A stretch of DNA of 26,885 nucleotides from Actinomycetes bacterium (GCA_023437745.1 JAEZFI010000164.1:1-26885); one strand, 5' to 3'; counted from the first letter of the stretch, positions 7,467 through 14,958 are shown. The notes: generated from the letters alone by a model not told the origin. Made by a program: numbers and translations.

Positions 7467-8530
7467 TACGTCGGTCGACCCGGGAGCAACGCCAGGAACC
7501 GGTCCGTCCATGCCGAGACGTCGAGCGGCTGATCACCTGGCTGCACCGGTGGGGGATCGCGCAGCAGTCGCGCCATCTCCCCGGCCGCGGCCTCCAGGTC
7601 GAGGTCGGCGACGCCCGTCACCCTCGGATCGTCGATGGCGTTGACGTCGAACGTGACGACCGGCAGGCCCGCCGCCGAGGCGAGGGCGGGGAGGAGCGGA
7701 TCGGAGGGCCAGCGGTACGGCAGGAACACCAGGTCGCCGCAGAAGCGCGCGTCGGGCGCAGCGTCCTCCACGATGTCGACCGCGCCGTCGAGGTGGCAGC
7801 GAGCCACCTCGGCCCGGAAGCGCCGGATGCTCTGCGGGTCGTCGCGGCCGGTGAGCCACCGCCCGTGCGCCTCGATCCCGTGCCGCGCCCGGAGGGTCCA
7901 CAGCCCGCGCACGAACAGCTCCGCCCCGTCGACCCAACCGTCGTCGCCCCACCCGGTCACCAGCGGGACGTCGAGCGGGAAGCCCAGTGCGCTCCGCACG
8001 TCCCGCTTCGCCGTGGCCCCCGACATCCGCCGACCGCTGGACAGGTCACGCACCAGTGGCATCTCGAAGGACCCCGCGTCGTGCGGCGAGCCGGGCGGCA
8101 CGAGGCGGAGCGCTGCCACGGTCGCGGGTGGTGGCTCGGCCTCGGTGCCCGCCGGCGGCTCGGCGTTCTGGCGGATCACCCGGATCGGCTGCGAGCTGAC
8201 GTGTTCGATGGCCCGATCGCCCAGGCCGTCGTCGAGGATCACCACGTCGGGCGCGACCTCGCGGAGCCAGGCGCGGAGCCGGAGACCACGCAGGACGCCC
8301 GCGGCACGTTCGAGCCCGATCTGGCTCAGCAACGCCGCCGGGGCCCAGGTGCGGAGCGAGTCGACGACCGTGTCACCGGTCGTCGGCGCGTCCGGGTGGG
8401 GACGCAGGAACCACAGCGTCGCCGTCGAGTCCGGCCGGCGGTCGAGGTCCGCCACGAGCGCTCGCAGCGACACGGTGCTCGCCCGGCGATCCGGGGCGGC
8501 GCTGATGATCAGGAAGGAGCGGTGCCGCAT
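7466..8530 (-). CDS. divergent GT4-like glycosyltransferase (first gene of operon)
   Basis: A 354-residue protein with GT-B architecture and weaker similarity to the three genes after it. The N-terminus is 'MRHRSFLIISAAPDRRAST'. The donor half contains 'DGWVDGAELFVRGLW', which aligns with the WRKGxDLF block of its neighbours but has lost K and R, and 'YRWPSDPLLPALASAAGLP' in place of the donor signature, with neither glutamate kept. It may be a divergent glycosyltransferase or a non-catalytic partner of the others. ATG 8530 is chosen because AGGCGG lies a few bases upstream and the signature N-terminal strand starts there. A hairpin at 8561-8582 separates it from the secreted-protein gene upstream. 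Confidence 0.75.
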   Translation of the reverse strand: MRHRSFLIISAAPDRRASTVSLRALVADLDRRPDSTATLWFLRPHPDAPTTGDTVVDSLRTWAPAALLSQIGLERAAGVLRGLRLRAWLREVAPDVVILDDGLGDRAIEHVSSQPIRVIRQNAEPPAGTEAEPPPATVAALRLVPPGSPHDAGSFEMPLVRDLSSGRRMSGATAKRDVRSALGFPLDVPLVTGWGDDGWVDGAELFVRGLWTLRARHGIEAHGRWLTGRDDPQSIRRFRAEVARCHLDGAVDIVEDAAPDARFCGDLVFLPYRWPSDPLLPALASAAGLPVVTFDVNAIDDPRVTGVADLDLEAAAGEMARLLRDPPPVQPGDQPLDVSAWTDRFLALLPGRPT

Positions 8531-8560
8531 CGCTCCGCCTTCGCCGACGGCCAGCACTCA

Positions 8561-8582
8561 GGACCCCGCCGAGGCGGGGTCC
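8561..8582 (-). terminator. GC-rich hairpin, possible terminator or attenuator
   Basis: Two perfect 10-base arms, GGACCCCGCC and GGCGGGGTCC, are separated by 2 nt. The hairpin lies 15 nt after the stop of the secreted-protein gene and 30 nt before the first glycosyltransferase start, all on the minus strand. There is no T-tract, so it may be a rho-independent-like terminator of actinobacterial type, an attenuator, or an RNA-stabilising stem. Confidence 0.55.
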
Positions 8583-8597
8583 GACCGACGACGACGG

Positions 8598-9146
8598 TCA
8601 GATCACGTCCCAGGAGTCGTTCGCCGCGACGTCGAGGCTGATCACCCGGGGATAGCCATCGAACTCGGGACACCCGTCGAGCAGTGCCGTCATCGTGCTG
8701 TCCACCGCCGCCACGTTCGTCTCGAAGAACGTGCGCATCTCCTGGCGAAGGTTGCGGAAGTCGTTGGTCACGCGGTTCTGCTGGTTGATGTCGACCAGGC
8801 CGGTGGCCACCGTCGAGGCGGTGGCGCGGGCGCCCTCGGGAAGGGTCGGGATCGCGTAGGCGAGGGCCGCGTTGTACATGTCGAACCGGACGGTGAGCGG
8901 GGCGATGTCCTCGTCGAGGTAGCCGTACAGGTTCGAACCGCTGATCATCACCTGCGACGCCGCCAGGCACTTGTCGCCGCCAGGATCGACCACGTCGATC
9001 AGGAGCGTCATCGGTTGCGTCGGGTCCAGCTCCGTCGGGGTGGTCTCCGGTTCGGCGACCTGCGAACCGGCCGGCCCGGTCAGGACGGTGCCAGCAAGGA
9101 GGATGCCGACGGGGATTGCCGCGAGAAGTCGAGATCGGAATGACAC
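8598..9146 (-). CDS. small secreted protein of unknown function
   Basis: A 182-residue exported protein that I do not recognise. A basic start (VSFRSR) is followed by a hydrophobic signal core and a probable signal-peptidase I site near 'GPAGSQVA'. The mature part is acidic and largely helical by composition, with one cysteine in 'DKCLAAS' and one in 'DGCPEF', which could form a disulfide. No lipobox and no other membrane segment are visible. GTG 9146 is favoured over the upstream ATG 9173: it lies 7 nt after a TACGGT -10 with a TCGACA -35 at 17-bp spacing, and it gives a standard signal peptide. It is followed by a hairpin and the four-gene glycosyltransferase operon on the same strand. Confidence 0.7.
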   Translation of the reverse strand: MSFRSRLLAAIPVGILLAGTVLTGPAGSQVAEPETTPTELDPTQPMTLLIDVVDPGGDKCLAASQVMISGSNLYGYLDEDIAPLTVRFDMYNAALAYAIPTLPEGARATASTVATGLVDINQQNRVTNDFRNLRQEMRTFFETNVAAVDSTMTALLDGCPEFDGYPRVISLDVAANDSWDVI

Positions 9147-9153
9147 GAGACAC

Positions 9154-9182
9154 ACCGTAGCGGAGCGAACCATGTGTGTCGA
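9154..9182 (-). promoter_or_regulatory. promoter of the secreted-protein gene (TCGACA - 17 - TACGGT)
   Basis: On the minus strand, -35 TCGACA (9182-9177), a 17-nt spacer and -10 TACGGT (9159-9154) are followed by 7 nt and GTG 9146. This is the best-formed promoter in the window and predicts a leaderless mRNA. A second TACGGT at 9187-9182 sits 8 nt before ATG 9173 but lacks a -35. Confidence 0.55.
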
Positions 9183-9292
9183 CCGTAACTGGACGGGAAA
9201 TCGGGCCGCGACACTGCACCCCACGCGACGATGTCCTCGCTCGTCCCTACCCGCCGACCGGCGCGTCAGTACCTGCTTGCGCAGTCCACGGC

Positions 9293-9298
9293 TACACT
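9293..9298 (+). promoter_or_regulatory. -10 element (TACACT) for the Rieske-radical SAM-GT2 operon
   Basis: TACACT is followed by exactly 7 nt and ATG 9306, again predicting a leaderless transcript. The -35 region is weak (TACCTG at 17-bp spacing). It lies about 110 bp from the divergent promoter of the secreted-protein gene. Confidence 0.5.
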
Positions 9299-9305
9299 CG
9301 CCGCG

Positions 9306-10382
9306 ATGGCGAGGATTGGCGACGGCGTTCGCGACTACCCCATGCCCATGCCGTTCGGCTGGTTCCAGGTCGCGTGGAGCGACGAGGTGTCCCCGGGCGC
9401 CGCGCTCCCGAGGTTCTACTTCGGTCGGCACCTGGTCGCCTGGCGGTCGGAGGACGGCGAACCGGCGGTCTGGGACGCCTTCTGCCCCCACATGGGCGCC
9501 CACCTCGGCGTCCGTGCCCGGATCGAGGGCGACGAGGTCGTCTGCCCCCTCCACTCCTGGCGGTACGACAAGGCGGGCCACTGCATCGACGTGCCCTACT
9601 CGGATCGGATCAACGGCCGCGCGCACGTGCGGACCTACCCGGTCGTGGAGCGCAATGGCGCCCTGCTGGCGTGGTACCACCCGACCGACGAGCCGCCGCA
9701 GTGGGAGGTGCCGGAGCTGCCCGAGTTCGGTACCGGCGGAGGGTTCTCCGAGGTGTTCCGCCGCCACTACCGCCTTGGCTGCCACTGGCAGGAGGTCGCG
9801 GAGACGCAGGTCGACGCCGCGCACATCCAGGCGCACCTGATCGACTACCAGATCGCGCTCAACGGCGGTGTGCGCCCCGACGAGCCCACCTTCCCGCAGG
9901 TCGACGCCTACCGCACCGACGGCCCCGTGGCCGAGATCCGGATCAGCCAGGACTTCCCCACGCCGAACGGCGCCGTGCAGGGCCGGATCGACACCGACGT
10001 GTGGGGCCCCGGTGTGGCGGCCACGTGGTTCACCGGCCTCGTCGACACCCTGCTCCTCGGATGCGCGACGCCGGTCGACGAGGGCTCGTGCGAGCTCCGG
10101 TTCAGCTTCGTCGTGCGGCAGACGGGTGATGCCGCGACCACCTCGAGCCTCGGGAAGGCGTTCATCGACGAGATCCACGAGCGGACCGTCGAGGACGTCG
10201 AGGTCTGGGAGTCGAAGGCCTACGTGCCGCGTCCCGCGCTGGCCCACCACGACGGCCCGATCATGCAGTACCGGCGTTGGTGCGAGCAGTTCTACGCGGA
10301 GGGCGTGGAGCGCAGGGCAGAGCCCTACGTCCCAGGGCGTCCCGCGGCGGGCGACGCCGTCGTCGACCTGTCGGTGGTGTGA
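9306..10382 (+). CDS. Rieske non-haem iron oxygenase (KshA/Neverland-like)
   Basis: A 358-residue oxygenase component. The N-terminal Rieske domain (about 20-120) holds a [2Fe-2S] cluster through C60-x-H62 ('CPHMGAHLG') and C80-x2-H83 ('CPLHSW'). The C-terminal domain should hold mononuclear iron: 'ETQVDAAHIQAH' supplies D170, H173 and H177. In most Rieske oxygenases the pattern is D-x2-H-x4-H, whereas here the two histidines are 3 residues apart. Overall size and the 'GWFQVAW' start resemble the KshA/Neverland group, which acts on sterols and other polycyclic lipids; the substrate here is unknown. No reductase or ferredoxin gene lies nearby, so electrons must come from elsewhere. ATG 9306 fits the leaderless promoter. 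The next gene starts 58 nt downstream on the same strand. Confidence 0.88.
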   Translation: MARIGDGVRDYPMPMPFGWFQVAWSDEVSPGAALPRFYFGRHLVAWRSEDGEPAVWDAFCPHMGAHLGVRARIEGDEVVCPLHSWRYDKAGHCIDVPYSDRINGRAHVRTYPVVERNGALLAWYHPTDEPPQWEVPELPEFGTGGGFSEVFRRHYRLGCHWQEVAETQVDAAHIQAHLIDYQIALNGGVRPDEPTFPQVDAYRTDGPVAEIRISQDFPTPNGAVQGRIDTDVWGPGVAATWFTGLVDTLLLGCATPVDEGSCELRFSFVVRQTGDAATTSSLGKAFIDEIHERTVEDVEVWESKAYVPRPALAHHDGPIMQYRRWCEQFYAEGVERRAEPYVPGRPAAGDAVVDLSVV

Positions 10383-10440
10383 ACCGTGCCGGCGGTGCGC
10401 ACGGCCGGCTGCTGACCGGCCCGGCTGCGGTGGGGGAGCC

Positions 10441-12048
10441 ATGGCCAGAGCGCTGCTGATCAACCCGTCCTACTTCCGGACGTACGGATCCAACGAGGGC
10501 GGTCTCGCGTCGCCCGTCTATCCGATCCTGAGCCTCGCGACGCTGGCGGGCGCCGCCGTCGAACGGGGCCACGAGGTCGAGATCCTCGACCTGTCGTACC
10601 GGACCTACGACACCGACGTCGTCCGCCGGGCCATCGAAGCCGCGCGCCCCGACGTCGTCGGCATCACGGCGACGACGCCCCTCACGAACCAGCTCCGAGA
10701 CCTCTCGTACCTCGTGAAGGACGTCGACGACCGGATCCTCACCATCGGCGGCGGTCCGCATCCTTCTGCGATGCCGGCCGAGACGCTCCGGCAGTCGGCG
10801 CTCGACCTCGTCGCGGCGGGGGAGGCCGACTTCGTGCTGGCCGACCTCCTCGACGGCGCCGCGCCGCGCGACGTCGGGGGCCTCTGGTGGCGCGACGGTG
10901 ACGGCGTGGCCTGCTCCGGGCCCGGTCACCTGATCGAGGACCTCGACACGCTGCCGTGGCCGGCGTGGGACCGGTACCCGATGGAGGGGAACCAGCGCAT
11001 CACCAAGCTGGCCGCCCGCCACCGGCCGGTGACGACCATCGAGTTCTCCCGCGGCTGCATCTACTCGTGCGACTTCTGCGGGTCGAAGAACACGATGGGT
11101 CGGGGCTACCGCAAGAAGTCGCCCGAACGCTGCGCCGAGGAGCTCGTCCGCCTGGCTCGCTTCGGCTTCCGCGAAGCGGTGGTGGTCGACGACATCTTCA
11201 CGAGCGACAACGAGTGGGCGGCGCTCGTGTGCGAGGAGATCATCCGCCGGGCTCCCGGCGTCGGCTGGAGCTGCACCAACGGCATCCGGGTCGACAGCGC
11301 GTCGGACGAGCTGTTCCGGCTCATGCGGCGTGCCGGGTGCTTCCGGGTCTACTTCGGGCTGGAGAGCGGGAGCGACGAGGTCCTCCGCGCGTTCGGCAAG
11401 GGTGGGCGAGCGACCCTCGACCAGGCCGTGGAGGCGGTCGGGAGCGCCCGGCGCGCCGGCCTCGAGCCCAACGGGTTCTTCCTCGTCGGCCTCACCGGTG
11501 ACACCCCCGAGACCATGCAGGACACGATCGACTTCGCCCGCTCGGTCCCGCTCGACACGATGAAGTGCGGGATCTGCGTGCCGTTCCCGGGCACGCCGAT
11601 GTTCCACGACCTGCAGGAGCAGGGCCGCATCAAGACCCTCGACTGGGACGCGTACACCGTCTACAACGAAGCCGACCTCATCTTCGAGCACCCGACGCTC
11701 GACTGGGGCACGATCCGCGAGTACTTCAAGCGCTTCTACGTGCAGGCGTACTTCCGCAACCCGCGCTACCTGGCTCGCCGGCTGCGCTACATGTTCCGCA
11801 CCGGCGAGATCTTCTGGAACGTGTGGTACACGTTGAAGTTCATGGTCATGCTGTGGGGACCTCGGAAGGCGCCCGCGGAGGAGCGCTACGAGTTCGAGGA
11901 CCGGTGGCGCCCGTCCGACCTGGACCCGGCGACACCACTGCAGCGGCCGGTGGTGCCACGAGCGCACCGCGGGGGCGGCGCGACGCACCGCGACGGCACG
12001 GTGACGGTCGACCTCGTCCGTCGTGCCCGTGCGGAGACGCCTCGATGA
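10441..12048 (+). CDS. B12-binding-domain radical SAM protein (BchE-like class)
   Basis: A 535-residue enzyme. Residues about 1-135 form a cobalamin-binding-type Rossmann domain ('ALLINPSYF', 'PDVVGITATTP', 'ILTIGGGPHPSAMP'); the DxHxxG lower-ligand motif is absent, as in many radical SAM members. The radical SAM domain follows, with the [4Fe-4S] cysteines C206-x3-C210-x2-C213 in 'GCIYSCDFC', then 'VDDIFTSDN', 'YFGLESGSDEVL' and 'FFLVGLTGDTPETM'. A C-terminal tail with 'YFKRFYVQAYFRNPRYL' is typical of the BchE-like class. Such enzymes perform methylations, cyclisations or rearrangements at unactivated carbons. GGGGGAG lies immediately upstream of the ATG. Its stop overlaps the next start (ATGA). 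In context it may modify the same molecule as the Rieske enzyme before or after glycosylation. Confidence 0.92.
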   Translation: MARALLINPSYFRTYGSNEGGLASPVYPILSLATLAGAAVERGHEVEILDLSYRTYDTDVVRRAIEAARPDVVGITATTPLTNQLRDLSYLVKDVDDRILTIGGGPHPSAMPAETLRQSALDLVAAGEADFVLADLLDGAAPRDVGGLWWRDGDGVACSGPGHLIEDLDTLPWPAWDRYPMEGNQRITKLAARHRPVTTIEFSRGCIYSCDFCGSKNTMGRGYRKKSPERCAEELVRLARFGFREAVVVDDIFTSDNEWAALVCEEIIRRAPGVGWSCTNGIRVDSASDELFRLMRRAGCFRVYFGLESGSDEVLRAFGKGGRATLDQAVEAVGSARRAGLEPNGFFLVGLTGDTPETMQDTIDFARSVPLDTMKCGICVPFPGTPMFHDLQEQGRIKTLDWDAYTVYNEADLIFEHPTLDWGTIREYFKRFYVQAYFRNPRYLARRLRYMFRTGEIFWNVWYTLKFMVMLWGPRKAPAEERYEFEDRWRPSDLDPATPLQRPVVPRAHRGGGATHRDGTVTVDLVRRARAETPR

Positions 12049-12857
12049 CGACGGGGGTCCCGCGCCCGGGGGCGGCGGCGGGTCGCTCGGCGGCTGCGAC
12101 GACGCAGGTGGCGATCGTCGTCGTCACCTACGAGGCCGAATCCACGATCGAGGAGCTGCTCGGACGGATCCCCGACGCGAGCGAGTCCGTGCGGCCGAGG
12201 GTCCTGATCGCGGACGACTGCAGCTCCGACCGGACGGTGGCACTGGCTCGCAGCTGGGCCGACGCCGCGCCGCTCGACGTCGACGTCGTGGCGCGCGAGG
12301 TGAACCTCGGCTACGGCGGCAACCAGAAGGCGTCGTTCGCCTGGGCCGCCGACGAGGGCGCCGACGTGGTCGTGCTGCTCCACGGGGACGCCCAGTACCC
12401 GCCGGAGCGCATCGGTGACCTGCTCGCGCCGATCCTCTCCGGTGACGCCGACTTCGTGTTCGGGTCCCGCATGATCGATCGCGGGGGCGCGCGGGCCGGT
12501 CACATGCCGCTGAAGAAGCGCATCGGCAACCGGGTGCTGTCGAAGCTCCTGAACGCCATGACCGGAGCGTCGCTCACCGAGTGGTTCAGCGGCTTCCGGG
12601 CGTACCGCACGTCGTCGCTCGTCGACGTGGGGCTCGCCGGCCTGCCCGACGGGTTCGACTTCGACGTCGCCGTGACCGTGGCGCTCCTCGACCGTGGCGC
12701 CCGCGTCCAGGAGATCGCGATCCCGACGCGCTACGCAGGCGAGATCTCACGAGTTCCGCTGGTGCGGACGGGGCTGCAGGTGCTGCGCCACGGGGTTGCC
12801 GCATCCCGGCACCGGGCGCAGGAGCTCGCCGTGACGAGCCCTCGTCCCACGAGCTGA
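12045..12857 (+). CDS. GT2 glycosyltransferase, polyprenyl-phosphate-mannose-synthase-like
   Basis: A 270-residue GT-A fold enzyme. After a 20-residue alanine/proline-rich start come 'VAIVVVTYEAESTIEELL', the nucleotide-binding 'IADDCSSDRT' (D57-D58), 'NLGYGGNQKASFAWA' and the metal motif region 'LLHGDAQYPPE' (D115), then 'FVFGSRM' and 'EWFSGFRAYR'. This matches DPM1-like soluble GT2 enzymes, which load a sugar onto a polyprenyl phosphate or a similar acceptor; there is no C-terminal membrane segment. If it makes a polyprenyl-phosphate sugar it could feed the GT-C enzymes elsewhere in this window; that is inference. The start overlaps the radical SAM stop by 4 nt. Only 20 bp separate its stop from the convergent DUF5989 gene. 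Confidence 0.88.
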   Translation: MTTGVPRPGAAAGRSAAATTQVAIVVVTYEAESTIEELLGRIPDASESVRPRVLIADDCSSDRTVALARSWADAAPLDVDVVAREVNLGYGGNQKASFAWAADEGADVVVLLHGDAQYPPERIGDLLAPILSGDADFVFGSRMIDRGGARAGHMPLKKRIGNRVLSKLLNAMTGASLTEWFSGFRAYRTSSLVDVGLAGLPDGFDFDVAVTVALLDRGARVQEIAIPTRYAGEISRVPLVRTGLQVLRHGVAASRHRAQELAVTSPRPTS

Positions 12858-12877
12858 GCGACCCGACCGCCGGAGCG

Positions 12878-13045
12878 TCAGGCGAACGGGTAGACCACGA
12901 ACGGTGCGGTGACCTGCGCGGACACGACGAGCGCCGTCAGCACCAGGCCCAGGAGCACCGCGAGGATTAGCCACGCCCGACGAGTGGCGACGCCGAACCA
13001 GAGGGTCTCCCCGACGAGTCGAAGGACGTGGGCCGCCAACCTCAC
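12878..13045 (-). CDS. DUF5989 small membrane protein (SxtK-like)
   Basis: A 55-residue single-pass membrane protein. A short amphipathic start ('LAAHVLRLVGETLWFGV') with an arginine pair precedes one strong hydrophobic helix and the end 'APFVVYPFA'. This layout (a 'L..E.W.F...R..W' start, one helix, an 'APF.Y' end) is that of DUF5989 proteins, which are known to sit beside carbamoyltransferases. The SxtK protein of saxitoxin clusters is of similar size and position. The start is GTG 13045, overlapping the carbamoyltransferase stop (GTGA), so the two are translationally coupled. Its role is unknown; anchoring or regulating a membrane complex with the carbamoyltransferase or SGNH protein is a guess. 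Confidence 0.8.
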   Translation of the reverse strand: MRLAAHVLRLVGETLWFGVATRRAWLILAVLLGLVLTALVVSAQVTAPFVVYPFA

Positions 13046-14859
13046 AGCGCCTCCTCGCCGACCGACGGCCCGCCGTCGAGCTCCACGATCGAGTCCTCGA
13101 TCACGAGGACGTCGAGTCGGGCCCGCCGTGCCGTGCTCAGCGCGTCGTCGGGGGTGCAGACGATCGGCTCTCCCGCCACGTTGAACGAGGTGTTGAGCAG
13201 GACCGGGCACCCCGTGAGGTCGTGGAACGCCCCGATGAGCTGGTGGAACGTCGGCGACAGCTCGCGGTGCACCGTCTGCACCCGCGCCGAGCCGTCGACA
13301 TGGGTGCAGGCCGGGATCTGCGAGCGCGGCACCTCCACGCGGCGCAGGAACCCCGTGTCCTGCTCCTCGGGCACCTCGACGAGACGATCGGCCGCCACCT
13401 GGCACGTGAGCAACATGTACGGCGAGGGCTGCGACAGCTCGAACCACTCCGGGGCGTGCTCCCACAGCACCGCTGGTGCGAAGGGCCGGAAGGACTCCCG
13501 GCCTTTGACCCGGAGGTTGATCTGCGACTGCACGGTCGGTGATCGGGGGTCGGCGAGGATCGACCGGTGGCCGAGCGCACGCGGCCCGAACTCCATGCGC
13601 CCCTCGAACCAGCCGACGATCGCCCCGCCGGCGAGGTGCTGGGCCACGATCCGGCTCCGCTCCTCCGGATCGGGGACGCGCAGGTGCTCCACACCCGATC
13701 GGCCGAGCCAGGCAGCGACCTGGTCGGCGTCGAACGCCGGCCCCAGCGCCGCGCCACCCATGCCGTCACCGATCGGCCCCGCCCGTCCGTCGAGGCGGCG
13801 CGGGTTGCGGAGCTCGTCGTGCCAGTACCACAGGGCTGCGCCGACGGCGCTTCCCGCGTCGCCGGCGGCGGGCTGCACCCACAGCTCGTCGACCACGCCC
13901 TCGCGGAGGAGGCGCCCGTTCGCCACGCAGTTCAGCGCCACACCACCGGCCAGGCAGAGGCGGTCCTCGCCAGTGGCCGCGACGGCGTGGCGCGCCATGC
14001 GAAGGACCGCCTCCTCGGTGAGGTCCTGCACGCTGCGCGCCAGATCGGCCTCGCGCTGGGTGAGCTCGTCGCCCGCCGGGCGGGGCGGCCCGTCGAACAG
14101 GTCGACGAGGCGGCGCGACCGTGCGGGGTCGCCACCCCACCACCGCACGGCACGGGCATCGAGACGGAGCGAACCGTCGTCGTGGAGCTCGACGAGGTCC
14201 CGCAGCTGCGCCGCGTATCGGGGCGTGCCGTAGGGCGCCAGGCCCATCAGCTTGTACTCGCCGTCGTTGGCCTCGAACCCGCACCACGTGGTGGCGAGCG
14301 AGTAGAGGAGTCCGAGCGAGCTCGGGTAGCGCAGCTCCTCCAGGACCTCGACGCGGTCCCGGCGGCCATGGGCCAGCGTGGCTGTCGACCACTCTCCGAT
14401 CCCGTCGATCGTGAGGATCGCCGCCGAGTCGAACGGCGACGGCAGGAACGCAGCGGCCGCGTGGCTGAGGTGGTGCTCCGAGTAGAGGGGGCGGGGTGGC
14501 CGTCGAGCGCCGAGACGGCGGAGCAGCTCCTCGATCCGGTGGGCGATCATGAGGTTGCGGCGCAGGAGCACCGGGAACTCACGCGCGAACGAGGGGACGG
14601 ACGCCGGCCCGCGGCGCTGATGCGCAGCCAGGACCCTGCTCGCGACCAGCAGCGGCTTCTCGTGGACCACGACGGCGTCGATCGAGTCGGCGTCGACACC
14701 ACCCATCGCGAGGCAGGACGCGATGCTCTCGGCGGGCAGTGTCGCGTCGTGCTTGACGCGGCTGAAGCGCTCCTGCTCGGCGGCCGCCACGACGTCGCCG
14801 TCCACGACGAGTGCGGCGGCGGCGTCGTGGTAGTCGCAGCTCACACCGAGGATGCGCAT
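13042..14859 (-). CDS. O-carbamoyltransferase, NodU/CmcH/SxtI family
   Basis: A 605-residue protein of full family length. The N-terminal Kae1-like domain starts 'ILGVSCDYHDAAAALVVDG', with the metal-site segment 'EHHLSHAAAAF' near residue 130 and 'ILTIDGIGEWSTA'. The C-terminal domain (about 400-605) contains 'GRMEFGPRALGHRSILADPR' and 'LNTSFNVAGEPIVCTPDDAL', the hallmark of Carbam_trans_C. Enzymes of this family use carbamoyl phosphate and ATP to carbamoylate a hydroxyl group of a sugar, antibiotic or alkaloid. All signature blocks are present. It is coupled to the DUF5989 gene by a GTGA overlap and is divergent from the SGNH gene. A palindrome lies in its predicted 5' leader. The acceptor is unknown. 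Confidence 0.93.
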   Translation of the reverse strand: MRILGVSCDYHDAAAALVVDGDVVAAAEQERFSRVKHDATLPAESIASCLAMGGVDADSIDAVVVHEKPLLVASRVLAAHQRRGPASVPSFAREFPVLLRRNLMIAHRIEELLRRLGARRPPRPLYSEHHLSHAAAAFLPSPFDSAAILTIDGIGEWSTATLAHGRRDRVEVLEELRYPSSLGLLYSLATTWCGFEANDGEYKLMGLAPYGTPRYAAQLRDLVELHDDGSLRLDARAVRWWGGDPARSRRLVDLFDGPPRPAGDELTQREADLARSVQDLTEEAVLRMARHAVAATGEDRLCLAGGVALNCVANGRLLREGVVDELWVQPAAGDAGSAVGAALWYWHDELRNPRRLDGRAGPIGDGMGGAALGPAFDADQVAAWLGRSGVEHLRVPDPEERSRIVAQHLAGGAIVGWFEGRMEFGPRALGHRSILADPRSPTVQSQINLRVKGRESFRPFAPAVLWEHAPEWFELSQPSPYMLLTCQVAADRLVEVPEEQDTGFLRRVEVPRSQIPACTHVDGSARVQTVHRELSPTFHQLIGAFHDLTGCPVLLNTSFNVAGEPIVCTPDDALSTARRARLDVLVIEDSIVELDGGPSVGEEAL

Positions 14860-14883
14860 CGTGCCCGGGACCCCATCGAGACG

Positions 14884-14899
14884 CCTGCCGGCCGGCAGG
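14884..14899. repeat. 16-bp perfect palindrome in the divergent region
   Basis: CCTGCCGGCCGGCAGG is a perfect palindrome located 25-40 bp upstream of the carbamoyltransferase ATG and just downstream of its likely -10 element. It could be an operator for a dimeric repressor controlling the carbamoyltransferase, or an RNA stem in the leader. Confidence 0.5.
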
Positions 14900-14908
14900 T
14901 GGGCATGG

Positions 14909-14914
14909 ATGATA
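14909..14914 (-). promoter_or_regulatory. -10 element (TATCAT) for the carbamoyltransferase operon
   Basis: TATCAT on the minus strand is the closest match to TATAAT in the intergenic region and would start transcription near 14902, giving a leader of about 43 nt that begins with the 16-bp palindrome. The -35 region is GC-rich and unconvincing. Confidence 0.4.
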
Positions 14915-14952
14915 CCCCCGGCGCCGTCATCGGCGGCGTGGGTGGCGGACCG

Positions 14953-14958
14953 TAGAGT
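14953..14958 (+). promoter_or_regulatory. possible -10 element (TAGAGT) for the SGNH operon
   Basis: TAGAGT fits TANNNT on the plus strand, about 95 bp before GTG 15054. The strong GGAGGGAGG at about 15020-15028 lies in the leader but is best spaced for a GTG at 15035 that is out of frame with the gene. Confidence 0.25.

Noticed and set aside
9171..9173. ATG 9173 as start of the secreted protein
   Set aside because: Only a -10-like hexamer without a -35 precedes it, and it lies within the better promoter for GTG 9146, which gives a cleaner signal peptide.
10261..11988. 575-codon open minus-strand frame
   Set aside because: It lies opposite the Rieske and radical SAM genes, which have intact catalytic motifs. 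The antisense translation has repetitive R/V/E/D composition typical of third-position GC bias.
13567..14955. 462-codon open plus-strand frame
   Set aside because: Antisense to the carbamoyltransferase, whose family blocks are all present; no recognisable motif in the alternative.
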